Assembly (NCBI RefSeq): GCF_000497045.1
Contig: NW_015961949.1
Coordinates: 434,001-498,000 of the forward strand
Direction of reading: 5' to 3'
Source: Kalmanozyma brasiliensis GHG001
Taxonomy: Eukaryota > Basidiomycota > Ustilaginomycetes > Ustilaginales
Length of the DNA: 64,000 bases
Shown: positions 1 to 12,441 of the stretch, piece by piece
Numbering within the stretch: position 1 is the first letter of the stretch
Layout of the letters: the number at the start of each line of letters is the position of its first letter
Translations under genes and position numbers: made by a program
Notes under the pieces: generated by a model
Told to the model about the DNA's origin: nothing
What the model saw: the letters and a program-made list of their open reading frames with translations, nothing else
The model's database searches: none

Positions 1-853
1 CTCTCCGTGTAATGACAGCACCGTTGACACCGGCCAGCTCTGACAAATCGGCCTCGAGGCTTCCGGCAGATGGTCCCGATCTTGGTTGCCTCGATGGATC
101 GCGTTGCGGATACCGTCCCGTTGATCTTGACGCCCTTGAAGAAGATGCTGCCGGGCTGATGTGCTGGACGCCACCTGAGCCAGTATCCAGACCTTCCAGC
201 CAGGATTCAATCTGAGGTCGATTCAATTTGGCGTGTCCTCCCTTAACAAGTACCGCTTTGGGCCCGAGCTGAGCGATGCTTTTGGCTGCTGCCATCATCT
301 GTGGTAGCTCAGTCATTTCGTTCGACTGTGCAAGCTCACGCTCTCTGGGCCCAGATTGGTGCGAGGTGAACTTAGCCGCGTACTTGAGCAGCTGTCGTGC
401 CTCTGGCAAATTTGGCGTGAGGATGGTGCAGAGGGGAAGTAGGTCCTGGATGAGCGTCTCGATAGCGCCTTCAGACAGCAGTAACGAGCCTGATGTCGAG
501 ACCATGACCGGGTCCAGCACAACGGGCACGCCGCTCCCTCCATGCGAGTCTGATGATGCTTTCCAGTCTCGTAGTCTTGATGCAAGGGCAGCGACGATGT
601 CGTGATTGCATAGCATGCCCACTTTGACAGCATCAATCTCGATATCTGATGCGACCGAGTCGAACTGCTGCAAGACGAACTCGGATGGGCACGCATGGAT
701 CGCCGATACGCCGGTTGTGTTTTGTGCTGTCAATGCAGTGAGGACCGAGAGTCCGTAGGTGCCGAGGGAGAGGAAGGTCTTGAGGTCGGCCTGAATGCCG
801 GCTCCTCCGCCCGAGTCGGAGCCGGCGATAGTCAGCACTCTCGGCGGCGACAT
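1..853 (-). CDS. THI20: Hydroxymethylpyrimidine (phosphate) kinase, thiamine synthesis, partial at left edge
   Basis: The gene runs off the left edge; its first 284 codons are present. The start is the ATG at 853, followed within ten residues by the ribokinase-like substrate motif AGSDSGGGAGIQADLKT. Further in, DPVMVSTSGSLLL matches the family's DPVM(V)xTSGxxLL block, and VLVKGGH is also typical. Members phosphorylate hydroxymethylpyrimidine and its monophosphate in the cytosol to make the pyrimidine half of thiamine. About the last 80 visible codons, after KGGH, stay open but do not resemble the kinase core, so an insertion, an intron or a frameshift may lie there. The GTGC anion-hole motif is not visible and would lie beyond the edge. 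A fused TenA-like domain, as in yeast Thi20, cannot be judged. The gene is divergent from URB1. Family assignment is firm; the exact symbol is inferred. Confidence 0.9.
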   Translation of the reverse strand, partial: MSPPRVLTIAGSDSGGGAGIQADLKTFLSLGTYGLSVLTALTAQNTTGVSAIHACPSEFVLQQFDSVASDIEIDAVKVGMLCNHDIVAALASRLRDWKASSDSHGGSGVPVVLDPVMVSTSGSLLLSEGAIETLIQDLLPLCTILTPNLPEARQLLKYAAKFTSHQSGPRERELAQSNEMTELPQMMAAAKSIAQLGPKAVLVKGGHAKLNRPQIESWLEGLDTGSGGVQHISPAASSSRASRSTGRYPQRDPSRQPRSGPSAGSLEADLSELAGVNGAVITRR

Positions 854-1254
854 GTCCGGAAGATGAACACGAACGAGGTTTGGGAGGAAGAGAGGTGCCG
901 TGCGCCAAGCATGAACAAAGACCCTTGACAGCTGCTTCAACGGCTACAGGCGGTCTTGATCTTCCAGCAAGGTGCTTCAGCTTCAGTTCCCGTCTTCCGA
1001 GTTTATTTTTTGTGATTTTGAGAAGAAAAAGGGTTTGGGCCATGCAGCAACAAAGCAAAAAATCCAGCGAAAAGCTCAATTTTTCTCGTCTTTAGCAGTG
1101 GAAAAGTCGCAGTCTGGACCCTCTCTCCTCGCATCACAGCTCCAACCTTCTCGACCGTCACATTCCCCTCGCTCGACCACACCGACTCAGCCAACTTTCG
1201 GTTCGGCGAACGCTTGAGAAAAGCTTCGCCTGGTATCGCTCTTGATACCTGGTC
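854..1254. promoter_or_regulatory. Divergent promoter region, THI20-like / URB1
   Basis: This 401-base gap separates two divergent start codons and must hold both promoters. It contains A/T-rich patches around 1008-1035 and 1060-1090 in otherwise GC-rich sequence. No TATA box or thiamine riboswitch was recognised. Confidence 0.5.
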
Positions 1255-4200
1255 ATGGTCGACAAACGCAAGCGCGCCAGCTCAGATGCAGCCTCTGCGT
1301 CCAACCATGACTCGGACGCCGAGCAGTCCGTCGGCGGCGACCAGCCCGGAGCACAGGAGGCCAACAAGCAGAACAAGGCTTTCATCCCTTTCGCACATGG
1401 CGCTGAGCTTCATGATGCACTCAAGACACCCTCCGCCGACCTCTTGCGACTTTTGCTCACCCGCTTCCGCCATCAAACCACGCTCTCCTTCGCCGAGAAC
1501 ACACAGCGATCCGTCATTCCTGCCAACGACAAGCGAATCCAGCTTGTCAGGGACTACGCTCAATTATGCGAAACCTCAGCATCAGGATCATCATCGTCAG
1601 GTGCGGCGTCCATCTTCTCCACCTGGGAGCTCGCCGACCGTCAGGACCTTCCCACCTTGCTCCACCTGCCCATCTTCTGCCTCGCACAGTCGCTCGCGCT
1701 TCTCTCGATCCACTATCCAACTCAGGCGCTGGGCTCAAACATCATCGAACGTCTTCTTTCTGCAAATGAGCCATGGCTCGACATGCTCCACAGCTATATC
1801 TCCAACCTGGGTGGTGCCAAGTACGCCTCATCCAAGCAGCGAGAATCCAGAACCTCAAAGGGTTCTGACGTCGCTGCCCTAGCTTCACTCGTTTTGCTCC
1901 GCGAGATCGTCAACTTTGCCCAGGGACGACATGCCGTCAAGCTCTTCGACTCGTTCAACTGGTCCATGAAGGTACTCCCTCACATCTTCAACATGCGTCG
2001 AAGGGCCAACCGCAAAAGCAAGACTTCAAAGAAGGCACAGGTGGCTCAAGACGTTTCCTTGCGCAGGCCCGACATTCGCACCCTCTACATCCTCTTCCTT
2101 CTCTCGTTCTTGCAGCAGAGCTACTCGCACACGCTCAAACTTCGTCTCCTCGACCTCGGACGCGACTTTCTGCCGGCCATCCTCAAAGGCCTTCCACAGG
2201 ATCCACCCGACGTGGTGCAGATCATCTTGCTGCATCTTCACGAGGATCTCATCAAAGACCAGAAGATTCCACGTAGCAAGAAGGTCGAATTCTGGAACGA
2301 ATGGGCTTGCGGCTGCGTTGTGCAGCTCTACTCGCGCGAAGAGGAACATGTCCTCATTCATGCTGATACAGACACCCTTGAGAATCCCTCGGTAGCCGAT
2401 CTCGCACACCACTTCCTGCTCAGCATCTGCACCAATCCAGGCTTTGGTATCTGCTACCCAGATCGAGGCTGGTATCCGCGCAAAGCACCCAGCAAGGCCG
2501 ACGTCGTCGATGAGGCCCGTCCGGACCAGAGCAACACGTTGGCGAATGGCATCGACCACGACGAATCCGCTGTGGAGACGAAAGCATCACAGAAGAGCAA
2601 GCAAGCCGCTGGTGGTGGGGCCATCTACAACAAAGTTCTATCGGGCGTGCTTCGTCAGCTCTCCGTTGCTGAGGATCTTCGCCAGCAAGAATTGGCACTC
2701 GGCATCCTCACCGCCTGCCCCGAGCTTGTAGGTGGCTATCTTGAAAGCTCCTGTGCTGGGCTCTCCGTCGAGCCGAGACCCAGCTCCCGCTGGTTGTGCA
2801 ACATGGCGTTCTTCGGCCGTGTCGTTGGTCTCGAGCTTCCCTCCTTCCGCAACGCCAAGGTCGAGCATCTCGAATCGAGCGATGACCCTGGAGCTGGTAC
2901 TCTGGCTCCACAGTCCCATCGGCTTCTTGCGTCCGAGCCACCTCCCATGTCCAGCATTCTCGCCAACATTCTTCCGGGACCGTTCCACCGGTCACTCTTC
3001 AGTCAAGGCCTCAACAGTTCCGATCGACTCGTCCGATACTCGACCTGTACCGTGTTGTGCCGATGCTTGGACCGCATGGTGCACTTCCGCAACGTCTGTT
3101 CATCCGCGATCACGGAGCTGGACGAAGACGAGGACGGATCCTGGCGCAAACGACTGGATGCACTCGAGCTCGAAGCGCGAAAGCGCATTCCCGACATCTC
3201 TGTTATCATTCAAATCCTTCAGGTAGCTACCTCTCGATCGAGCATTAACGACCACGCCGATGCCAATGACGCTCAGGACCAATCAGAAGAGGACACTGCG
3301 AGTGCCATAACCGAGAAGGACAACATGATCTTGACCGAGATCGCACTCCGCCTTTTGTCGCTCTACTATCAAGCCGTTCCCAGCTCTGCTTTCGACGTTC
3401 GCTTCAATGCTGGCAAACTCCTGACCAATGCCTTCATCTATGCATCATCAGCAGACGCTGCCTCGCAGATGGAAGGCAGGGACACCGAGATGGCGAATGG
3501 AACCCAAGATGCCAACGACGGAGCGACTGACAGCGCATCGAATCAAGGCAGTGATGACGATGGGGACGAAGAGGACAGCGGCGAGGTCAACCTAGAGGCC
3601 CTTTGTCAGGTTCACACTCTCCGCATTCTCTCGCATTCGACACAAGCAGCCTCCTTCGATTGGACGGCGAAACCAACAGGTTCGAGCAGCAACCTGAGCT
3701 ACCTCGGGTTGCTCCTCACCCTCTACGTTTCCACGCCTCTGCCACAGGTCAAGCAAGCCTGCGAGGATCTGATTCGGTCCCTGCTCTCATCCTCGTCTTT
3801 CTTCGAACATCACCCGTCCGAGATCGAGGCCTGGCTTGCAAGCTTGCCGCAGTTTGACACTCGAACGGCTCAAAGCGAAGAGCAAGGCGAACACGATTCT
3901 GTCTCTGTTGCCACTCACCATCCTTCTGTGGAGCAATCCCGGGTCATCTCGTTCCTGGACGAGTGCATGCTTCGATGTGCAAAGACTCCGTATCGTTATA
4001 TTGAGGCTGCTCGTCAGCTCGTTCGCGACCACGGCAGCAAGGAGAACGCATCGGTCAGCGGAAAGGACTCGAACAGTCCATCTGACTCCACGGATCTCCT
4101 TGCGTCGCCATGGCTCATGGCCATCTTCGAGCAATTCACCATCCGTGTCGAGAAGGGCTTGTTTGGCGGAGAGGACGACACAGTAGGAGCACTGTCTGCT

Positions 4201-7200
4201 TTCTTCGTCCGCTTGCTTCCCGTCCTGTGCGGCTATACCCGGCAAACTTCCGCTGTCGAAGCCATGTCGGTCAAGATCCACGATGCGATCAAAGGGAGCC
4301 CCCACTACTCTTCATCCGTCTTCCTGGCGTCGACCCTGATCAGCAAGATTCACAGCATCCGCACAGCCCCCGAGCTCAGCACTCTATCGACCAAGAAGTC
4401 GAAGCGAGCCAGCTCAGCTTCTTCCGCCCTGTTCCTTGGTAAGTACCACGTTCCTCTTTCTCCCTCTTGCCGCTTCAGCCCGCGCCATCGAATGGGATGA
4501 TTAGAATCTCCCAATTATCAGAACCGCTACACCAAAGTCACATCCTGCGGCTTGATTGCTGCAGCGATGGCTTGCCGATAACTCTGAAGTCGTCTTCGTC
4601 CGCCTAGGTGTTCGACAGGCGTCCTGACCATTCATGACGAGGCTAGGATACTGTTTCTCGATCAAGTATCAATATTTTGCTGACATGTTCCTGAATGCAC
4701 ATTCACTACGTCTGAACAGGCTCTGCCACGCCGCAAGATCTCAAGATCCGCCTGCGAGACGCCGACAGGCCACTGACACAGGTCCAGGTCTCCGAACTCT
4801 ACCAAGCAACGCAGAAGCTGCACGCAATTGGCTTTTCTGCCGTCTCGCAAATCCTTGAGGAGCTCGATCCGGCGACCGAGAACCTCGCGGCAGCTGCCTT
4901 CTCAGGATCAACGGAGATCGCCTACGGCACCGTCCCAATCCTTCACCTACCTCTGAACGTCACTTTTACTGCTCCGCCTATGGACGACTTCATGGCGACT
5001 GACAGCAATCACGAAGCTCAGCAGGCAGCCACGCTGGTCGCTTGGAGAACCGAGGATCTAACCCGTCTCGCAATCCGCACAGCTGTTGACCGGTCGCGCA
5101 AAAGCCAAGACAGCGAGACATTGTTGCATCACGTCGCTTCCCTACTCTCCATCGCGGATGCTTCGGGACAGCTCTCGGAGGGAAGCATCAAGCACTTCCT
5201 GTTTGCTGATGTCGTCTCGAGCATTGATGCCCTTTCTGGATCATCGGCTACATCTGGAGTCTTACTCCGAATCAGCGAGCTCGCCGTGCGACATTTGGTC
5301 CCAAGTCGCAAAGAGGACGTCGAGATAGTCACCTCCTTGATCCATCGAGTCGAGCAGGACCAGGCTTTCGATGGCACCTTCTTCCGGTCCATGACAAACT
5401 TGATGCCTTTCTTGCCCGAAGATCACGCCCTTGACCTTATCGAAACATTCGCTCGCGCGCTCGAAACCCGGGAACCAGAAGCTGGTGTCTCTTTGCTGGC
5501 TGCAGAGGCGCTCGCCGTCCTGGTAGCGTCGTTGCAATCGAGATCTGCCATCTGGAAGGCATTGGCTCTGCGACTGCCAGAGCTTGTATCAGCAGCGCTG
5601 CGTTCGAGAGATAACGAGAGGAGTGGCAGCGACGCATCATTCGGACAGCGTCAGCACTTGCTCTTTGGGTCCATCCAATCGATCCTCGAGCATGTTCAGC
5701 GGGATGCCAAAGCTTCTTTACCCGGGAACGTAGCTGGGCTGAATTTCAGTGATCTTTCTGAAGCCGAGATTTGCTCTTCCGCCATGGATGGTGCGCTGGT
5801 AGCGGCTATTCACGCGCACCCAAAGCTGGCGTCGTCCGTCTCTGGAGCTCTCATGTCGATCCTGTCCTCTACAGGGGTTATGGCCCAGCAGGACGTTGTT
5901 CGCACGCTGCCTTGCACTCTGCTGACTTTGCTGTCAGCGCTGCTCGAGCAAGAGGAAGCGGAGCTCTCTGGACAAGAATGGACGCAAGCTCAGCTGCAGC
6001 CTGTCGTCGATCTGGCCAGCACCATCGCTCTGGAGGCCACTAACTCGGCAGACGCACTGCAAAAGCTGACGTCTCTCCTCATCGTCAGCCTGCGATGTGC
6101 GCGCAAATTTGGCTGGACAGCGATTCAAACTGCTACGAGCAGCAAGCTCTTGGAGTTCACAAGCACCGCAGCAGCTTCCTTACCATCTAGGGCCTTCCAT
6201 CGCCATCTGCTGCAGGTCTTGCTGGGATTGATCGAGCACATCCCCGACCTCCCTCGCCTGACAGAGATCTTGCAGGCGACCGTCGACGCATCCCTACTCT
6301 GGCTCGTGCGTCGCTTTGCCGAGGACAGCAATGATACGGTCGACCTCGTGCAGACCATCACCCTTTTCACCTCGCTGGTGCAGCGCATTGGAGGCGACGA
6401 AGGTTTCGCAGTGCAGCTCAAGAAGTCGCTCGTGGACCCAGTCATCCAGGCCGCGATCAAGAACCGACTGCGCGGCCTCGACCAGATGCAGCTCGTGCTT
6501 GCCCTCTGTTCGTACTCCGACCTAGGGCAGACCGATCTTTCGCGCTACCTCGGCGCTCTGTCGGCTCATTCCGACTTCAACTCAGTCCTTCGCGGCACAG
6601 CCACCATTCAGCGTCCGACGCGAGGCGACACTGTGGACGACGAGGAGGAGCAAGAAGACGCTTTGTCGGAGCGAGAGAAGCATGATGGATCACAGCATCT
6701 CCGGGAGGCGCTAGTGGAAGTCGTGTACACCGTCGCCTCCCGCGACGCCAAGGCACTGCTGCGCGCACCACTTCTGACGAAGCTCATGTCGTTCTACGGC
6801 GCGAGTCTGTCGAAGTCAGACAGGATGCTGCTATCGCTGTTCAGAATGTTCGAAGAAGAGTGCGGTCACTCCTTCACAGGTTTGGTCCAAGGCTGGACAT
6901 TGCCTTCGTCTCAAAGTGGTGGTGCGTCTGCACCAGTCGATGGCCGAGAGAACACACTCGAGGCGCTTCAATCCCTCGATGCGAACGTTGTCTTTGCGAC
7001 CTGTACCGAATATCCTCGGTCATTGTCGCTGCGCAACACGATGGACAGCGGCTTCGAGGACGATGACGACGAAGCTGCGCTATCCGGGCAAGTGTACGGC
7101 AGGCACACGGATGCAGCGCTGCGCTACGATCCCGTCTTTGTCGCATCGCTCCTCGCCGGTGTGAGTTTGCCGGACGTGAAGCTGAGCAAATTGCAGTGGA

Positions 7201-8531
7201 TGTCGGTGTTCGCCACAAATGCTCCCGGGCTCGTCGTTTGCGGGCTGTCTTCCCGATGTGCCGACATGCGACGGGCCAGTCTGACGCTCACCTCCAACCT
7301 CTACCTCGCTATCAGAGAGGCAGACTTCCAAGAGAAGGATCATCTCATCATGGTGCTCGACCTGCTCCGCGACGCCCTCGATTCGACGACCTCGATTCAA
7401 GCCACCGACTCCGAGACGCCCTCCGACGCGCCGTACCTGCCGATCACGACCACTCTCTTCATCGCTCACGCCCTGCGCTCCATCACCACCCCTAGCTCGT
7501 TCATCTACCCCATCATCTCGCACTTCCTCCTCCAACGCCCGCAGCTCGACGTTGGCGACATTCCTCTGCTGTACAACCTGCTCTACACGGCGTCGGACAA
7601 GTACAAGCAGGAGCGCATGTGGATGCTGCGTTTCCTGCGCGACGTCGCGCGCTCGGGTGGTCGAAGCGACTGGAAGATCTTCAAGCGTCGACGCACGTGG
7701 GAGCTGCTTGCGTCGATGTACGATAGTTGCGATGGTGGGATGGCGGGTGCGTCGATGAGCGCGGAGCGGGCGGTGGAGGAGACGGCGATGCGTGCGCTGA
7801 TCGAAGATACGACGGCGTGGCTGGTGCGGAAGGGCGATGTGGCGATCGAGCTGGTGACGCGCAGAGGGTTGTTGACGTGGATGTGGCAGCAGGCGGTGCG
7901 CGAGGGCGTGGTGGCCATGGCAGAGTCTCGGAGCGACGGCGACGACGCTGGGAAGAGGCAGGCGAATGACGAGTCGGGCGCAACGGTTGGCACGTCAGGA
8001 ACACTGAGAAGCGTTTGGATGCTGCTGCTGGTGCAACTCGTACGCAGTGTCGATCTGGACCGCCTGCACCGCGCGACAGACGCCGCTTGGCTTGCACCCA
8101 CGCTCACGCTCACCCTGACCACCGTCAAAGCTTTGCACAACTGTCGCCTCTCCTCTCCGTCGACAACGCGTACGCTTCCGACCGTCTCAGCCGATCTCGC
8201 ACGCACCATCTCGTGCACAGCCACCATGGTGCTCGACAGAGTGCTGCTCTTCGCAGAAGACCCTTCGATGGGCATGTGGATGTCTCCCATCATCGAAATC
8301 CTGGACAAGATTCTGGACATCGCCGAACCTGAACTGGCTCACAGTAACGATGACGCGTGGCAGCAATGCTGTGTGCGCATCCAGCGATGTGCGCTCACCA
8401 TCGCCCCCACCGCCTCGTCATCCCCGGACCAGCAGCGTCTGGCCAAAGTCGTGCGCCGCTCCACCGCCCTCTGTCGTCGCTTCGACAGCGAGACCGCTAC
8501 ACTGGTCGTCTCAAACCTCTTCACCTCCTAG
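1255..8531 (+). CDS. URB1: Nucleolar pre-ribosome factor Urb1/Npa1, one intron
   Basis: Two exons, 1255-4438 and 4720-8531, join in frame through a split Gly codon and give about 2331 residues. That is longer than yeast Urb1 (about 1760) and close to human URB1. Urb1/Npa1 is a nucleolar helical-repeat scaffold in the earliest pre-60S particles. The N-terminal Npa1 domain lies at about residues 50-400, with blocks such as LRLLDLGRDFLPAILKGLP and DPPDVVQIILLHLHEDLI. An acidic stretch lies near residue 760. The C-terminal URB1 domain is at about residues 1880-2080 (LQWMSVFATNAPGLV; PLLYNLLYTASD). The intron has GTAAGT at 4439, a CTGAC branch site at 4680 and AG at 4718-4719. If it is retained, a stop at 4498 truncates the protein. 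Its 3' end lies 41 bases from the convergent DCR2-like gene. Confidence 0.9.
4439..4719 (+). other. Spliceosomal intron of URB1
   Basis: 281 bases with donor GTAAGT, branch-like CTGAC at 4680-4684 (35 bases before the acceptor) and acceptor CAG. Splicing restores the frame between the two long open regions, and conserved-looking sequence resumes directly after the junction. Confidence 0.9.
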
Positions 8532-8572
8532 CATCACACTGTGACTCACAATGCAGACAAATCAAATGTCTA

Positions 8573-10648
8573 TTACTTGTATGTGAGCACGAATTCGTCG
8601 GCCCGCTTATCGTCCCTGTCGATCCTATGATATGTGCGGATCTTGGCCGCCCACTGCTCGAGTACGATGACCCTTGCTCTGCGTTGCACGTCCTTCCTCC
8701 CGTAGCCCGCCAGCGAGCTGCCGCCGCCAAAGCAGATCCAGATCCCATTAACGCGACGGCAGTCGGAATTGAGGTGCATGTGACCGTGCACCAACAACCT
8801 CACTCCACCCGGTGCGGGGTGGTGCGCATTGAGCGAAGTCAAAACGTCAAAGATGCCTGGTTGGGACTGGGCGCCTTCCACCGTCGCGGTTTCCAGCCTG
8901 GCTCCGACCACGAGATCGGTCGTCATTGTCGATGGATACGGTGGAGTTTTTGGGTCGGTGGGATTGTGTACTTCCGGATAAGCTCCCGTGTCAGGGGGGT
9001 TCATACTTTCCGGCGGTGGGATGTGCATGAACACCACACTCGGGGGTCGAGCGAGCGTCTGACCGCCATCCGCATCCGAATCCCACTCCTTCCCCCGTCG
9101 CCACGGTTGTTTGGGCAAATCTGCCGCCCCATCGGGTTGATACGGCAAAAGTGACTCCTTAATCTCCCCGTACTTGGTGGTGAACCACTCGATCTGGTCT
9201 TTATGGATGAACCCGTAGCCAGGTTTGACCCACGGCTTCCACCGATCTTTCTCTGCATGTGTGCCGCTATCCATGAACCAAAGGCTCGCTACGTGCGCCC
9301 TGTCCTCTCGACCACTCTCCACTTTGAGCAGATAGTTGCCCGTGCCGGTGATCAACGATGGTCCGACCGAGGAGAGGGAGTAGGGCATGTTGGACGCGAT
9401 CTGCATCTGCTCTTCTCGACTGAGCGGACCGGATTCCGAGTCGTGGTTGCCGAAGATCACCGCGTAGGGGATCTTGCGCGAGATCAGCGGGGCCGTGTAG
9501 AGCGAGAGGACGGAGCGCGGGTCCCAGGATGTCGATTGGCCGTTCAGCTGGTCCCCGGTTAGGACTACTAGGTCCGGCTTCTCCGTGTCGAGCCAGTTGT
9601 GGATGAGGGAGAGGGTGTCGTTCTTGGCCAGACATCCACGGGAGGACCAGCGTGGATCCGAGACGTCGATGTCACGACACGGCTCCGGAGTGGTGGAGAA
9701 GTGCAGATCGGCCAGTTGAAGGATCTTGAACGACCCATCCTTCTTGAACTTAAGTGGGTCTAGGGTGGGTTTGCGCATCGGCCGGCGGCGGTAGGTCAAC
9801 GTGATCCTCGACGACGCCATGGAAGGATGCGAGCTGGAGATGATCCCTGCGGCCTCGAACCCGGGCCAAGGCGGATTATCGCCATAGGTCAAGTCGAGCT
9901 CTGTGATCGCATGCATCGTCGCATTGCCAGCCTCATCGGCGCTCCCGTGCGACACCTGTCTCGCACCCAACTCCGCCTGCATCCTCCCCACCGCCGAGCT
10001 TGTCCGATAGAACAGGTGCAGCCCTTTCTCGCCGCTCATCATCTGCACGACTCTGCTCCGCAGTCCATCCTGGACTCGATGCCACCCTTCACCCGTCGGC
10101 GGGGTCTGACCTTCCTCGACCAGCTTGATCTCGACCACTTCCTGCACGTCGCGCCGCCTCGACTTGCGGTAGAACAGAAAGCGCTGTTCGATGCTTCCAA
10201 ACAGATTACTCAACATTCCTCCCGCAGAATTGCCCAGCTGGCCAACGGGGCTGAGTGACCTATCGACGCGGACCCACTTGCCCAACTCCGCATCTTGTGC
10301 TGGCGTCGTGGGCGGCACGCACGCCGTGAGGGGTAGACAGCTGTGCACGGTGATCTCGGTGATCGGTGCTGGATTTGGCAGCGTGGGAGCATAGATATCG
10401 AGTGGATAGGCGTCGTCGTACTGCTCACCTGCCACCACTCCGGGTGTTGAAGGAGGAGGAGATGTGGAGTTGACAGCATCCCCAGCGGTGGAGTGGGCAG
10501 GCTTGCGAAGGTCGATAGCGGTGTACGCCTGCCATCCGATGATCCGCGAGTTGTGGAGAACGGTATCGTGCGCGAGGTAGAACACGCAGGTGAGGAGAAG
10601 GGAGAAGGCCGCTGTGAGCAGCACGCCTTTGCCGATTCTATGTCGCAT
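8573..10648 (-). CDS. DCR2: Membrane-anchored calcineurin-type phosphatase, DCR2/SIA1-like
   Basis: 691 residues. The N-terminus has a single hydrophobic segment at about residues 7-27 after a short basic start (MRHRIGK), suggesting a signal anchor. The metallophosphoesterase domain follows at about residues 305-640 with all metal-binding motifs: ADLHFS near 310, LTGDQLNG near 361, GNHDSES near 400, a His in FMHIPPPE near 540, and HGHMHLNSDC near 615. This order, and the QLNGQ and PPPE wording, match the fungal Dcr2/Sia1 branch, linked in yeast to Sic1 dephosphorylation, cell-cycle start and attenuation of the unfolded-protein response. The role here is inferred from the family. The start codon is the only early ATG. 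The gene is convergent with URB1. Confidence 0.87.
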   Translation of the reverse strand: MRHRIGKGVLLTAAFSLLLTCVFYLAHDTVLHNSRIIGWQAYTAIDLRKPAHSTAGDAVNSTSPPPSTPGVVAGEQYDDAYPLDIYAPTLPNPAPITEITVHSCLPLTACVPPTTPAQDAELGKWVRVDRSLSPVGQLGNSAGGMLSNLFGSIEQRFLFYRKSRRRDVQEVVEIKLVEEGQTPPTGEGWHRVQDGLRSRVVQMMSGEKGLHLFYRTSSAVGRMQAELGARQVSHGSADEAGNATMHAITELDLTYGDNPPWPGFEAAGIISSSHPSMASSRITLTYRRRPMRKPTLDPLKFKKDGSFKILQLADLHFSTTPEPCRDIDVSDPRWSSRGCLAKNDTLSLIHNWLDTEKPDLVVLTGDQLNGQSTSWDPRSVLSLYTAPLISRKIPYAVIFGNHDSESGPLSREEQMQIASNMPYSLSSVGPSLITGTGNYLLKVESGREDRAHVASLWFMDSGTHAEKDRWKPWVKPGYGFIHKDQIEWFTTKYGEIKESLLPYQPDGAADLPKQPWRRGKEWDSDADGGQTLARPPSVVFMHIPPPESMNPPDTGAYPEVHNPTDPKTPPYPSTMTTDLVVGARLETATVEGAQSQPGIFDVLTSLNAHHPAPGGVRLLVHGHMHLNSDCRRVNGIWICFGGGSSLAGYGRKDVQRRARVIVLEQWAAKIRTYHRIDRDDKRADEFVLTYK

Positions 10649-12441
10649 CGTCTATGGAAGGAGCGTCATCGAGATGTGTCTAGATGGTCGGTTGAAGGAG
10701 ACAATTGAAGTGTGAACCCTGCATGAAGGTTCGCGCTCGGTGCAGGCGGCGCGAAAATGTTAGATGTAAGATCGGTAGAGTAAGCTGTTGCGATCTCGAT
10801 TGCAACTAATCGATGCGCGCATCGGTGATTTCGTGCCGGTCAGCCCAGCGAGGCCGGCCATGGGAGCAAGCATTGGCAGACCATCCTGTCGCTAAGCTGG
10901 TAGATGCAAGGGTACATTGCATTTGCGCCTGCATCGATGAGAGATCTGGTTGAAAGCAATGCAGGACGACGATCATTCATCGAGCTTTGGCTGCACAGCT
11001 CGGGTAGGCAGGGAAGGATCTGCGACCGACCGCGTTGCATAGGGATGTTGCAGGGCACGCACGATTACGAGGGCGTAAGGTTGCAGCGTCAGTGCACGCC
11101 ATGACTACCGTGCAGTGGTACAAGCGATGGAGAGCGTCCTTGAGGGAGATTGCTGCCTCGGCATCAGAGCCTCTAGAAGAACAAATCATCGATATCGAAG
11201 GCGGCCCAGCTGCATCAAAGGCTACACTCGCCATAGCTGGTCAGGAAAGCGGTCCTGCAGGGGGATATAGCCGCAGACAATGATGCCGCTGGGCTTGCCT
11301 GTTGGACGAGCAACGAGCTTTCCTGACCAGCTTCAAGAGCCGAAGACTGGACCCTTTGACAGGACACGTCGCGCTGGCAGCTGGTCGGAGTCTTGGCAGA
11401 CCGAAGCAGCAAACGCGCAGGAACGCGCTCTTGCACCTGGAAGAATTTCGGCAGCCGAGACATGCACATCTCAAAGAGTGCAGCGCAGCGAACCAAAGTG
11501 AGGCAGAGGGGCAGTCGACACAGACACTTGAGACTCCGCCACGAAAAAAGTCCCAGCTCGGCGGACCTGGTGGTGAAGAGTCAAGGCGAGCCGAACATGC
11601 AGCAGCAGCACCATGTCAGCCTCGTGTGACTTGAAAGGCAAGACGTGCAAGCTCGGCAGAATGAGACACTTCTGCATCGTCACACTCGCGTCGCAGTGCA
11701 CCTGGGATTCGGGTCGGCTATGCCGTCGCATGGGGGGAGCGTGACCCCTCACGAATCTCTCTCGGTTGATCCGGCTACCGTGGGATCTCAATTGGAAGCC
11801 GCGACTCTCGAGCTTCCTCGTGTGCGGATCACCCGGGACAGGGGTCTCATCGCCGCTTGGACTGCGATTGCCAAGAAGCGGCATTGTGGGAGGTTGTCGG
11901 GTTGTACGATTGTGGAATGTGACAAGCGCTTCGACGAAGTGGGAGCAAACGCGTGTGTCCGTCTCATCCGAGCCAGATGCTGCGCTTCATATCGAGTCCA
12001 AGATCCGCTTCCATGCCAAGCCCCGGAGAGCACTTACCCTTTTCGACCCCCGCCTCCCTCATCCTCTCCGCTCCCTTTCTGCCCACCCATTCACGCCATC
12101 GCTCGTTCTCTGATCCAACGACACGCTCCTTTGATCATCACTCCACTCCCACCATCCTCGATTATACCTCTCCTCTCTTCACCATCATCCCTCGTCGCGT
12201 CTCCACTCGCATCCCCACTTGATCCTCATCAAGGGCCTCCATCTGACAGGTTCAGAAAGGGCTGGCCTCTGCTTGTAGCGTCATTCACCTCCCCTTCTGC
12301 AAGGCATCTCTCCACCAGCTCCGTCTCGACCCCTTCGAAAGCCTCTGGCAGACCTTCTTTTGGACCTTCGACACGCTCCCTTTCGCTCGAGCTTAGCACA
12401 TCGCGTCCACACTTTGCATCACAGTTGGCTTGTACGACACG
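10649..12441. other. Intergenic region between divergent DCR2-like and GMC genes
   Basis: No convincing gene is seen in these 1.8 kb. The part from about 12030 to 12410 is strongly pyrimidine-rich on the plus strand (runs of C and T), as expected for a fungal core promoter and leader before the GMC gene. Open frames here lack ATG starts or recognisable protein composition. Confidence 0.6.

Noticed and set aside
301..320. tRNA A-box-like TAGCTCAGT
   Set aside because: It lies inside the HMP kinase coding region and has no B box or clover-leaf partner.
4496..4684. Box C/D snoRNA in the URB1 intron
   Set aside because: Near-matches to C and D boxes exist, but spacing is too long, no terminal stem forms, and the CTGA D-box candidate is the intron's own branch site.
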